A stretch of 64,000 bases of DNA from Pictodentalium vernedei (taxonomy: Eukaryota; Mollusca; Scaphopoda; Dentaliida; Dentaliidae), in NCBI GenBank assembly GCA_031216915.1, contig CM062296.1, positions 797,959,022 through 798,023,021 of the forward strand, written 5' to 3'. Below, one piece after another: positions 45,680 through 56,440 of this stretch. Numbering within the stretch: position 1 is the stretch's first letter; each line of letters opens with the position of its first letter. The notes below the pieces were generated by a model that did no database searches, was not told the DNA's origin, and saw only the letters and a program-made list of their open reading frames with translations. The position numbers were made by a program, and so were the translations under genes.

Positions 45680-48290
45680 TCAAAAGAAATTACATTGAGA
45701 ATAATATCCCGTAAATCTTTTCTTGAAGACGTAATGATAACGCCTCAGTAAGGCGGATTACGTATAATAAAGCGTCTAAGTTAAGTCTACTATATATAAT
45801 GTCGTTCCCAACATTGAAATTGGAAAAGACATAAACGGCGAAAAAGAATATATGCAGTCTTTAATCACACCGTCTAGACGCATAAGAACTCTCGGTATGC
45901 CCTGCTCTGCCAAAATAAACTATTTGTAAAAATGATAAAATGGCAGAAATGAGCCACGCGGACAAGAAACTAAACTATCATGCTTAGTAGCAGGCTTGTA
46001 TATATATATAAATATATAGCGTCGAAAAATAAAACACATGTTGTAATGACAATATTGGACTGCGTCGGTAAGTCAGGGACAATGTCCCTGTACCGATCGA
46101 AAAATCCGAGTCCAATGACGCTATAAGTCTCTTATCCAAGATCGCAGCAATGAAGTCCGAAAAATAATCACTGGAAGAAATGCCAGAAGATATGAAAGGC
46201 ATCTTCCGATACTACTAAAGGGAAAACTCGAAATCTTTCGAATCCCTTTCGCCATCCTGTCGGACCCTATAAAGCGTTCGGTCGTCCGTAGCTGATGCAA
46301 CCGCGGACCGCACCGACCCAGCGCCGTCGGATAATTCCTGATTCGACCGAGAAACTGTCAACTGCTGGGATGCTGCGAAACAACTGTGCTAACTCGGATA
46401 GCACGTCCGTCACTGAGGCCTGAGGAGAAGCGGTCTTACGATGCATTGCCGCAGGAAGCTCCGAGATCGTTACCCCGTGCATACTTCCAATATGCGAGCG
46501 AACGGAGTGTATAGGCCTCGTGTCCCTTGGCTACCGGATGGCGCGACCTATTCACCGTGGAATCACTGAATGCCGAAACTGATCGGATACTCGAGGTCAC
46601 GTAGCCAATGTGCGGTCGTGTGCCCTGCTGTGAGGATGAGGAAGCATTAAAGACAGTCTCTCGGACTGTCAATATAACGGAGCGTCCCGAGCAACGGACA
46701 TATGCTCCGAATGTAAAATATCTGAACCACAACATGCGGTCCCCTATGTTGTTGGCTTCCTCCGATCTGTCCTCAATCTGCCGTCACTGGGTGAGTACTA
46801 AAGTAATTAAAGTGCTCGCATCACCCAAATCTCCTTCCTAGACCGCAACGGACGAACCCGGCAGCCGAACCATTCGATGAATGTACGCTACACCGGGTGA
46901 GCTAGCGAATGTCACTCCGTAAGCGATAGACATATTCCATGAGCACTTATTGCCGCTAACTCTTCATTAACTATGACGACAGAGGCACACTTTGAAAGAC
47001 ATCTCCATAACTCTTCGAACAAGAAACCAGAAATGCTTGGATAGCAAGCATAAAATAATATATATAGCGTCGTTCAATAATTCGAAAGTTTGTGTGACAT
47101 TATTGGACTATGTCGGAACTGAGGGACGATGTCCCTGAACCGAACCAAAAATTTCTAAGTCCACCGACGCTATCAGTTTCTTATCCGGCATCGCAGCATA
47201 TGTTGTTCCGAAAGGGAAAGCTTGAAATCCTCCGAATCCCTTTCGGTATCCCGTCGGACCGGATGAAACTTTCGGACGTCCGTACCCGCTTCCGCGGAGC
47301 GTCCCGACCCAGCATCGTCGGATAAAATATATGCGACAGATTCAGTTGATGCTGGGATGCTGCGATAAACTGTGCTATTAAGGAAAGCACGTCCGTTCCC
47401 GAGGCCTGTGCAGTAGCGGACTTACGATGCATTGCCGCTGGAAGCTCCGTGTACGTTGACTCCCGCACACTTCCTATGCGAACGTCCGGAGTCTGCAGGC
47501 CTCGAGTCCCCGGCTACCGACCCAGCGCTGTCGGATAATTCTCGATCCGACACCGTTTCTGTCGGCTGCTGGGATGCTGCGATAAGCTGTGCTATGTGCA
47601 CAAGAATGTCCGGCGTCGAGACCTGCGGAGGCGCAGTCTATCGCTGCTTCGCCGAGGGCAGCTCCGCATCAGATGGCTCCCGCATACTTTTTCTATGCGA
47701 ACGTCCGGAGTCCATCGGTCTCGAATCCCTGGCTGCCGGATGGTGTGACCTGGTCGCCGAAGAATCCTTGATCGGCGAAGCTGGTAATATATCGGCGGTC
47801 ACGCAGCCAAGGTGCGGTCGTGTGCGCTGACGAGAAGAGGAAGCCTTAGCAGTCTCAGCGGACTGCCTATACAACGGAGCGTCCCGAGCGACGGACGTAT
47901 GCTCCGCTAGCGACACATTTGTACCACAACATCTGGGGCCAGATGTTGTTGAACGAGAGAGGGGCTTCTCTCGCTTGCCGTCCGGATGGACCGGAACGAG
48001 CTATGAACCGGACTAAAAGGCTTCCTCCGTTCTCCCTCCGATCCGCCGTCACTGGGTGTGCATTAAGTTAATTTTATAGTGCTCGCATCACCCCAAAATT
48101 CCTTCTAGACCGCAACGGACGAACCCGGCTGCCGAACCATTCGGTGAATGGACGCTACACCGGGCGAGCTAGCGGACGTCAAAGGCCGTCGAACCTACTA
48201 GGGTCCTCTTAGGCAATTGGCGTATTACATGAGCACTTTTCCGCTAGCCCTTCATTAATTGTGACGACGGAGGCACACTGTTGGAAGACA
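45680..48290 (-). pseudogene. E3' Gag region, about three tandem copies
   Basis: Counterpart of 25040-27650 with the same three-copy arrangement (about 46240-46940, 47210-47520, 47520-48290). The triplication therefore existed in the shared ancestor. Confidence 0.6.
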
Positions 48291-49412
48291 TCACAGATAC
48301 ATCACCCTAATCTTGATCGTCTGAAATAGAAATTGATAAAGTAGAGTGACCCTGCGGGGAAAGGACCGGAGTGTCCAAATCCCCAACAACATACCGTGAC
48401 ATACGCTTCCCATATTGTCATCGAAATCATACGATACAGAACAGGAGTTAATGCGAGTACACTGACCACATATAGAATGATAATAAGGTCAGAGGAAGAC
48501 TTCCTCTTAAAACAATTGATCAATATCCTTTCAATGTGAAAAGAAAACAAGTCCTGGTACTCACACTAACCCCTGGCAATCAAAATACATAATAATAATA
48601 TGATCCATTAATATAGAAAAAATAATTGAAATCAAAATATTTTTTCAGAACAGCCCAAGTTTCTGAAAAGTAACGTTGAGCCCCAATGGATCCCAAGCCT
48701 AAGTGTGGACAAAAATTTTAAAAATATTTTAAACAATTTATTCAACACTTACGAACAATAATAATGTATCTAGTTATGATTAAAATAACATAAAGATATT
48801 ATTATTTAGAAATCCCCCCCTCACACAGAGGGCTGTTGTAAATGTAAACAATGAGTGTAAAAACACTAAAATAAGACTCCAGGCACCCAGGCCCGAAATC
48901 AGTTACCAAAAATACACTATCTGATGCAAAACAGAGACTTCCAGGGAAGAAACTGCAGAACATCAGATGGTAGATGCAGAACACAACGCCTAACCACCCG
49001 TAGGTGAAGACGTAAACATGGGGAAAGAACAGAATTCATTCTGTTATTCAGCTAAAGCTCCCAAGAAATTTTAGTAATAATAATTACAGAAACTATGCCA
49101 AAAGCATGGGAGAATAGCAAGGGGGAACTTAAAGGACAGGGAGAGAGGAAAACACTTGAAAAAACAGTGTAACTAAATAATCAGAATGACAACAAAATGG
49201 CTGCTGCCTTGAAAATAGGTAACTTAACATAATTTCATTAAAAAATTTTAAGTTACAGCCCTGATAATATTCTGTCACACATTCTTTTCCTCTCCTCCTT
49301 TTCTATCCTCCTTAGAATCACCATTTCACTAATATTTATGTGTCTGGCATCATTTAAACTGAGATTTAAAAGCACAAAGATCAGTCAGATGTTAACTGAT
49401 GAAGGGCCAAAC

Positions 49413-49616
49413 TTAGAATGATTAATGGCGCCAATTTCGGAACGTCCTTGACACTGCGCATGCGCAGTAGGGGCGAAGGGTGGAGGGCCTTTCAGGACAT
49501 GTTTTCTTTAGTTTTAGATGCAAATTTTGGGGATTGGGGGGCAAAATTTGTGTTTGGCCCTATATTTTAAGAGTTAGCACCAGCTATGTCTGGGTCATTG
49601 GTACAGTATAAAAATA
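49413..49616. repeat. E3' right inverted terminal repeat
   Basis: Inverse of 42649-42875, ending 'cattggtacagtataaaaat'. Confidence 0.9.
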
Positions 49617-49843
49617 CTAATTTCTGGATTTTCTAAGTCCCACCTGAACCCCAAATTTTCAGTGTAAAAAAACAATTTTTTTTTGTCTTAAAATTTAACA
49701 AAATGCATAAAAAAACAACAAATTTTTTTTTTAGGATTTTGGTCCAAAATTTCTATGTCCGGAACGGGACCCCAAATTTTCAGCCTAAATATGAATCCAG
49801 GGACTTGCCTTGAACAACTTGAATCTCAATGCCCAAGGTCACA
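49617..49843 (+). repeat. H3-like fragment
   Basis: 'cctaaatatgaatccaggga' and 'cttgaacaacttgaatctca' match the H3 unit. The A/T-rich part resembles 41140-41260. Confidence 0.45.
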
Positions 49844-49847
49844 ATGC

Positions 49848-49927
49848 GGGTCGTCACGGACAGGGATCGAACTCAGGATCTCTAGCATAGAAGTCCAACA
49901 GTTTACCACTGAGCCACCGTGCTCCCA
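49848..49927 (-). mobile_element. tRNA-like SINE head
   Basis: On the minus strand: 'gggagcacggtggctcagtg' (A-box region) then 'gagttcgatccctgtc' (B box), about 80 nt. The 5' and 3' ends do not pair as a tRNA acceptor stem, so I read it as a SINE fragment rather than a tRNA gene. 'acaatg' occurs on both sides (49841-49846 and 49931-49936), a possible short target duplication. Confidence 0.55.
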
Positions 49928-50306
49928 TTTACAATGTGATAAAAGTTTGCAAGTGTTTCTTCTGCTATTGTGAAGAATAAAAAATACTTTCCGAGTGAAT
50001 ATATGGTGCTGTGATTCTGAGGAAATCCACTCTCTTCATTCTGTATATGCAGTCAAATATTAATATTTGTTTACGTTATATACATGTACATGTATCCCAG
50101 TAGAGGTTAAGAATGATGTTAATAATCTCTATTTACTTGTATAGAATTGTAGAGTTGGGCACGCTGTTTTTCTACAGGGATCAAGTTATGCTAATGGTGC
50201 ATTTTGATTGGGACAAGAGAGCACTTACTCATCATGCTATTATTTAAAAATAGTGCACAATAGAGTGACAGGACTTCTAGTTTCAACTGTTTTTCTTGAT
50301 TTCAAG

Positions 50307-50400
50307 CAGGCCTGGCAATCTAGAAAATCAAGGAGTGCAAAACAATTGCCCTCCTAAGATTGCTTGGGAGTGCAATTGCACCTGAAATTTTCAATTCAAA
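50307..50400. mobile_element. M3: fragment with CAGGCCTGGC end
   Basis: It starts 'caggcctggcaatctagaaa' followed by self-pairing 'ggagtgcaaaacaattgcc' and 'gggagtgcaattgcacc'. The right end is not found, so the end coordinate is approximate. Confidence 0.45.
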
Positions 50401-50621
50401 AACGGGTATGCTATTTTGGTTATATTCACTTCAAGGTTTATATTGTGACTGAAAAATTGTACTACATTCAGCTACATACTGAAAAAATTGGCACACACAT
50501 CTTCTCACTATTCAAAATGTTGCATTCAATTCTTATGTGACTGTCTTCTACATTCAAAATGTATCGAAATGCAACACAGAATGGGTTATGAATTATTGCA
50601 ATTCAATGCAATATTGACAAA

Positions 50622-50691
50622 TCGTCCCCTGAGTTTCAATGAGTTCTATGTGCCAGTAGGCACATAGAACACATTGAAACTCAGGGGACGA
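50622..50691. repeat. 70-bp foldback hairpin
   Basis: 'tcgtcccctgagtttcaatg' pairs with 'cattgaaactcaggggacga'. After a 3-base internal mismatch, 'tctatgtgcc' pairs with 'ggcacataga' around loop 'agta'. About 30 of 33 positions pair. No flanking duplication is seen. Confidence 0.8.
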
Positions 50692-50719
50692 AATAATAGA
50701 TTTTAAAGGCAGTCCCAAA

Positions 50720-50820
50720 CAGGTCTGGCATTCCAGAAAATCCATGGGTGCAAAAAATTGCCCTTCTTGAGTTTTTCTAGGCATGCAGCACTCCTGCACT
50801 CCTGAAGAATGCCAGGCATG
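50720..50820. mobile_element. M4: ~100-bp MITE with CAGGTCTGGCATTC end
   Basis: 'caggtctggcattc' at the left and the near-inverse 'gaatgccaggcatg' at the right, with internal 'gggtgcaaaaaattgccctt'. No clean target duplication. It is a relative of M1 by its ends. Confidence 0.5.
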
Positions 50821-51967
50821 TTCAAGATTCATTTTCATTCTACAACTACACTAGAATGTGGGTGAAACCACTTGTTTCAGTTTAATGACTATATAAACTT
50901 CGAAAGGATAATCTGAGTTTTACACCAACCTGTGTGTACAGATGACTATGTCTATGGACAGTTTTGGGATTTCTGGAACATTTTCATACCAAACATATTT
51001 GTGACACTGTCGGAAATTCATAAAGTGGAAGATACAAGTACACAGCATTGTCCACAAAATGTCTCTGAAACTGAACCGACATTTGTGCCTAGATAAGAAT
51101 TTCTGGGTGGGGGCAGGATCTTGAAGAATGAGTCTGAACGATAGATCAATTCTTTTATTTTTTAGCCTCTCAGAAACAAACATGAAACAGAATGATCCTT
51201 ATTGTGAAATCTCAGACCAAAGATTGTAAAACTAATACGTAGGTTTTCAGTACATTTCAGTGTAGTTCTGATTGCGACTTCTAGCAAAGAAACATGTAAG
51301 AGTAAAATGTGCCTAAAAAAATATTGCTTACTTTGATGCATTCTTGGACAGAACCACTCTACCAAACATACCTACAAATATATAAATAACATGTTAATTT
51401 AGTAATTAATTTAGTAATATTAATACCTATCTCATGATGTTCCCAATTAGAACTGATTGCTGGCAAAAACTGGCCATGTTAACTATACTTTAGTCTAACC
51501 TTTGAAAATCCTTATTTTTAGTGGAATCCCTTCTCTCCCCAACCTCAAAACAAAACAACCCAACTTGGTCCTTTATGACCATTTTCATGCAAATTTACAG
51601 AAATAAAATTTCAGCATCTGGGGCATGAATTCGCTGAAATCGGCGAATTTGCTAAAAAGTTAAAAACTTTATAGTAATTTCTATATTTTTTATACTTACC
51701 AATGACCCAGAATTAGCTTGTGCAAACTCATTAAATTCAGGGGCAAACCAAATTTTGCACCCCCCCCCCAATCCCCAAAATTTGCATCAAAAACCAAAAA
51801 AATAGATGTCCTGGTACGTCCTCCATACTTTTACTGTACTGCGCATGTGCAGTGTCAAGGAGGTCTCGAAATTCCCGCGAAAAAGTCATTCTTACGACCA
51901 GTGCCTGGTAAGTGTTATGTACGCAGAGGGGAGGCAAGAGTTCCCAACTCCTGGGAGGGCCATCCCC

Positions 51968-52046
51968 GTCTGGGTCATTGGTAAGTATAAAAAATATATA
52001 AATTACTATAAATTTTTTAACATTTTTATACTGTACCAATGACCCA
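51968..52046. repeat. E5 internal complementary region
   Basis: Same design as E1 and E3. The second half ends 'accaatgacccactct' rather than 'gacccagac', a likely later mutation. Confidence 0.8.
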
Positions 52047-52648
52047 CTCTAAGCTGAATAGAAAAAAGGCTGGAGGGCCTAGGACATAAAGGAAAATCCA
52101 ATAGGCTCAATTATATATAACAGAATTATCCCCTCAAGGAGAAAAGGAGAGATAGGATTTATATGTATCTTTCTTATTTTTATGAAAAAAGAAAGACACA
52201 AAACCATTCCGTAATTGAGCACAAATACATCAATGATCTCTATTAATATCCAGTATAACCCTTTATACTAATTATTTTTAAAGGTAAGTCAATAAATAAA
52301 GACAGTCCAGAGAAATCAGACTCTTTATACTCATTAAAAATGTCCGAGGATTGTATATTAACGCTCGTTTGACACGTGACATATACAAATGCTTCACACC
52401 GAGCTACACTTTAAAAATATTACATGACATGAGTAAACATTAGCTTTACACTTTAAAACCATCCCGGTACCGACTCGGAATTACTGACTCTGGGGGAGGT
52501 ATTCCCTTGCTTTTCACTTTAAAGCAGGTGACCTAAGGGAACCCCCCCCCCTTCCCCTTGCCCTGGGCCAAATACCCCAGAGCGAAGAGGGCAGCAGGAC
52601 AGAGTCACTGCCGGAACAGAAAGCCTACATAACTATAGTTGCAACTGT

Positions 52649-54010
52649 TTAGTGGACGATATTCTGAGCAACAGATAACAGACCTACACAATGTAGATCT
52701 CCAGAAATGGACTCAATATTTCTAAGATAAAAATTAGTGAAAGTGGAAGGCTGAGACCAATATGCAGCCTTCATTAAATCTGTAACAGCAACACTATTAG
52801 CATAAGCCCAAGATGTTGATAGAGCTCTTACTTTATGAGCCGAAATCTTGAGAGCAGACTGCTGAGAAGAAGATAACTTTTCATAAGCAGTATGTACAGT
52901 TAATTGAATCCATCTAGCAATAGAATGAACCATAATGTCCTTTCTATTACGCATCAAAGACAAAAAGAAACGCTTACGTCCCTTTCTAATAAACTCAGAC
53001 CTACGTTTATAAATACGTATTGCTCTAAGAGGACAGAGTAAAGGCCTACGTCCACCTGAAGACGGAAGGGCCCTAACAACAATAGCTAAAGATACTTATT
53101 AGGAGGCTGATTCTTAGCCAAAAATCCAACATTAGTAGTAAAAGTAATAGTATTACCAACACTACGATAGTGAGAATCATCTACCGATAAAGCAAGAAGC
53201 TCACTAACTCTTCTGGCAGAAGAGAAGGCTAAGAGAAAAGCTGTCTTGTATGTTAAGAATTTGAAATCCACTGTATCAAGAGGCTCAAAAGGTGCTTCTT
53301 TTAGCTTAAGAAGAACCCATGCTAAATTCCATTTCGGAATTAATCTAAGAGTTCTAGGTCTATTTATCGAAAAATTTCTAAGTAATTTAGATAAAGAGAC
53401 ATTAGAACCAATCATTAATGTATCATGGTGAGCATAGGTATCAAATAACATAGACCTATAACCCTTGATAGTAACAAGCTGCAGTTTGATCTCGTCAAAC
53501 AAATAGACCAGGAAATTAGCAATGTCAAGAATGGTGGGATCATATACAGTAGAACCTGTCTTGAGAGACCACCCTTTTTGCCAGGCAAAATTGGTCTTTC
53601 AAAACAGGTGGTCTTTCATGACAGGTCCATCAGAGTAAAACAACCAAATGGTACATGGTCACAGCGGTCTCTCAAGACAGGTGGTCTCTCATGACAGTGG
53701 TCTCTCAAAACAGGTTTTACTGTACATCCACCGAGTGATCCCTACACCACTGGCGAAAGACCTTCCACTTAGCAGCATAATTTAGCGAAGAGGAGGTCCT
53801 CCTGCAGTTAGAAATTGCGTCCACTGCTCGTCCTGTAAAACGCTTACTGTGCAAGAAGGACCGCACAATGGAAATACGTGAAGGTTGAGACCTTGCGGAT
53901 TGTGGTGAAGCATGAGCAATTTTCCCTGCGACAGAAGATCCTCCCGTGGAGGAAGCTTCCGCGGCATGTCCCACAACAGACACCTGAGTAGATTTATCCA
54001 CGGTCTCTGT
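52649..54010 (-). pseudogene. E5 tyrosine recombinase
   Basis: The N-terminal part ('TGRAVDAISNCRRTSSSL') is the end of the 567-codon frame. A MITE (53547-53722) interrupts it. 53502-53086 carries 'NFSINRPRTLRLIPKWNLAW' and the catalytic Arg segment 'SSARRVSELLAL'. 52963-52649 carries the HxxR box 'SAHKVRALSTSWAY' and 'YWSQPSTFTNFYL' with the presumed Tyr. The MITE plus its duplicated TA adds 178 bp, which accounts for the frame change at that point. A separate frameshift lies between 53086 and 52963. Confidence 0.8.
53547..53722. mobile_element. 176-bp MITE with TA duplication (Tc1/mariner-pogo type)
   Basis: The ends 'cagtagaacctg' and 'caggttttactg' are inverse with one mismatch, flanked by TA (53545-53546, 53723-53724). 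E4 has the uninterrupted site near 36186, giving a direct empty-site comparison. The interior has repeats of 'ggtctctcaagacagg'. TA targets with CAGTA-type ends fit the Tc1/mariner superfamily, possibly pogo. Confidence 0.85.
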
Positions 54011-55420
54011 GGTGACAGAGATGCTAACAACAGAATCTCGCAGTGGGATTGCTTTATCTTGAGCAATATCTGCTGAATTAGCGGCGCTGGAGGATATGCG
54101 TATCCTATTATCCCATCCCACAGGATCGATAGAGCGTCTACTGCAAACGCCCGAGGATCCGGACATGGGGACACGTAAGTCTGCAACTGATTGTTGAGAT
54201 GCGTCACAAACAAATCTATCACTGGTCGCTCCCATTGGTAGCAAATCTGATTGAAAACCTGTTTGTTGAGAGTCCATTCCGATGGCAACAGGCGACCCTT
54301 CCGTGAAAGGGAGTCTGTTAACACATTCAGACGACCCGGAATATGACGGACCGATAGTAGAACCTGATGTTCCAGTACAAACAGAAGGATTCTTTCCGTT
54401 AGATTGAACAACAGAATGCAATGAGTGCCTCCCTGATTCCGAATATACGCCACTAGCGTCGTATTGTCGGACAAAATTTGAACGCGTGTGTTCTGAATAA
54501 CGTCCATCCAATGACGCAACGCAAACCAAATTGACATCATTTCCTTGATATTTATGTGCTTGCCTAAGAATTGAGGATCCCAAAGACCCTGGCACCTCGA
54601 ATCCGACGGGCATAGTGTCGCGCCCCAACCTGTTTGACTGGCATCCGTCATGATAGTAAAACTCGGATCCGGCAATTGCAGTGGAACTCCCTGAGTTAAC
54701 CACTGAATGTCTGCCCAGGTCTGAATCTCTTGTTTCACTAGGTCTGACAAGAGGATGTCCGCATCGAGCGAATGAGTCTTCACTTTCCAATTCTGAGTCA
54801 GAAAGATTTGGAGAGGACGAGTGCGTAGCCGCACCACTGGAATGAGATCCCCGGCAGCTCTGCACAGACCTATCAGTCTCATGAAATCTCTCGCTGTAAC
54901 CTTCTCTGAGTTTAGACAATAGGGAGCATAACAACTGACTAATTTCGCTCTGGTTAACGGCAGACGAACAAGATTGTTGTGCGTCTCGAAGCTCATCCCC
55001 AGGTGGGTGAATGACTTGGATGGCACCAGATCCGACTTCTGTTCGTTTACTATAAAACCGAGATGTCGGAGCAATAGTAGAAGATTCTGCACATCGTTCT
55101 GAAGCGTTAACTCGTTGCCGTACCTCTGAAGAATATCGTCCAGGTAGGCCGACGTTACCGCAGACGAATGAGCTCGGAAGCAAGTCATGACCGAGTTCAT
55201 TATCCGAGTGAAAGCCCAGGGCACTAGATTCAGACTGAAGCACATCGCACGGAACTGATATACACCCCCTAGGACAGCGAACCGAAGATACTTTCTGAAC
55301 GCCGGATCTACCATGACGTGAAATTACATCATTTTCACCCATTAACGTACACAACTTGGGGAAGTCGGTGAAAGGTCTTTCATTGTCTGCAATATACCAT
55401 GCAACATTCATAATGGTCAC
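53717..55420 (-). other. Long open frame overlapping E5 RT-RNase H and entering YR
   Basis: 567 codons on the same strand as RT-RNase H but in another frame. The first ~33 codons are foreign DNA beyond 55321. The rest is Ser/Arg-rich ('HSSSPNLSDSELESEDSFAR') and its last ~80 residues are the YR N-terminal domain. In DIRS elements the YR ORF commonly overlaps RT, so this may be the natural YR frame extending far upstream. How much is translated is unknown. Confidence 0.4.
53782..55314 (-). pseudogene. E5 RT (C-terminal part)-RNase H
   Basis: 510 open codons. RT palm with 'YLDD' at residues 57-60 and 'GLCRAAGDLIPVVRLRTRPL' in the thumb/connection. RNase H has 'TDASQTGWGA' (D224), E258, 'SDN' (D283), 'HIPGRLNVLTDSLSR' (D334) and 'YVSPCPDPRAFAVDALSI'. 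The frame opens inside RT: the fingers and the first catalytic Asp (E4 D173) are replaced by unrelated DNA beyond 55321. RNase H looks intact; RT cannot be. This is the longest undisturbed retrotransposon frame in the window. Confidence 0.85.
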
Positions 55421-56440
55421 ACACTGCTTGATTGCGGCCTATTTCCCAAAACTAAACGTTTTTTCTAAAGTTGATTGATCAGCAGGGATTTTTTTCGTGG
55501 TTTTTTTTCAAGATCTAATGCCTTGTTGTGACAATTACTTGTTAAATGTCATTTTAAATTTGGCAATAATAAATGCATAGTCCCGAGTTCACCATAACTT
55601 TTCACATCAGATGCAATTCGACCATGACAAGTTGTCACGATGGTCTTACAATGCTTCAAGCGTAATTGGCAGATGGCCTTTATAATTTTCAACCCAGATT
55701 CATTTTTGGTGAAAATGAAACTTTCTTTGACTTCGTTTGGCCACAATTCAAAAGAAGCAGCTGATATTGGCTTTCCCTTTTTCTCGTTATCCTCACTTGA
55801 TGTCATGTTGAGTGTGAAGTGATATGAAGGTGCTAAACAATAACAATAACAATACCGTACTGGTAGTAATAGCAACAGTGAACCAGAGTTTCTACAAACA
55901 GCGGATAAAAAAGTGGCCCCACCAACTCGCCCTTGTTGAAATTAAGTTTACACTTTCAATTTCGATGTTACTTCATCATCTGATCACGTCAACACCTGGT
56001 TACTTTATCACCGAGGCATTCGGTACTTCTTTGGCCGTTTCGGACTTTTATGGTCATTTCGCCATGTGGTGTGTTTTTTTTTTACTATAAACGGGGGACG
56101 AAATGACTTGGGAAACATGGCCGTAATTCTATTACGCAGGAATGGTGCAGTTTTTAAAAGTCTACCAGTTCTACTCCACTTCCAGTTCAGTTGTGTTCAA
56201 CCAAATATGTCACAATTCTGTAAACAATACATTCGAACTTACTAACTGGTATTGTCATTGAGATCGAGTTTTCAGTTTGCGAATGCAACTTAGGTCAAAA
56301 AGGTAAAAATAAAACTCAAAAATATAAGATTTATACATTGGGATACACGGGAATCCATTTGGATTCCCGCTGGTTGTGTTTACGGGAATATTACGAGAAT
56401 CGGATTCCCAGATTCCCGTCGAAAAACGAGCCCTGTCCTG
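55322..56440. other. Foreign ~1.1-kb segment between E5 RT and Gag
   Basis: DIRS homology stops after 'ctaccatgacgtg' (about 55320) and resumes at 'taatgaaaggcagattcaga' (about 56443). The segment replaces the RT N-terminus and Gag C-terminus, so it is a replacement or an insertion with deletion. I find no TIR or target duplication. The right part contains 'gggaatccatttggattccc'-type self-pairing. Confidence 0.6.
55549..55806 (-). CDS. Small unidentified ORF in the foreign segment
   Basis: An 85-residue frame from the Met at 55806 ('MTSSEDNEKKGKPISAASFE', with 'FIFTKNESGLKIIKAICQLR' and 'TIVTTCHGRIASDVKSYGEL'). Composition is that of a normal soluble protein rather than a repeat translation. 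I do not recognise a family. The stop is early, so it may be one exon of a host gene or a captured fragment. Coding status is uncertain. Confidence 0.2.
   Translation of the reverse strand: MTSSEDNEKKGKPISAASFELWPNEVKESFIFTKNESGLKIIKAICQLRLKHCKTIVTTCHGRIASDVKSYGELGTMHLLLPNLK

Larger units (their letters stand above)
42649..49616 (-). mobile_element. E3': second copy of the coding-dead DIRS derivative
   Basis: It is collinear and nearly identical to E3 by eye, with small indels. For example, 'agaacgggagtgcgataaaa' at 24395 is absent near 45057. Left ITR 42649-42875, ICR 42951-43032, right ITR 49413-49616. It has the same RT deletion, triplicated Gag region and broken frames as E3. Its two ITRs share private variants ('cacccttcgcccctactg', 'cattaatcatt') that differ from E3. 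Confidence 0.85.
49931..51658. other. Mostly unassigned region with small repeats
   Basis: No host gene recognised; frames at 50593-50838, 50920-51183 and 51162-51365 show no motif. It holds a CAGGCCTGGC-type end at 50307 (M3), M4 and a 70-bp foldback. Confidence 0.5.

Noticed and set aside
22000-49616. E3 and E3' as one simple segmental duplication
   Set aside because: Similarity stops at the ITR tips, the flanks differ, and ITR differences are mirrored within each copy.
49848-49927. Possible tRNA gene on the minus strand
   Set aside because: The 5' 'gggagca' has no complementary 3' acceptor strand and the spacing is that of a SINE head.
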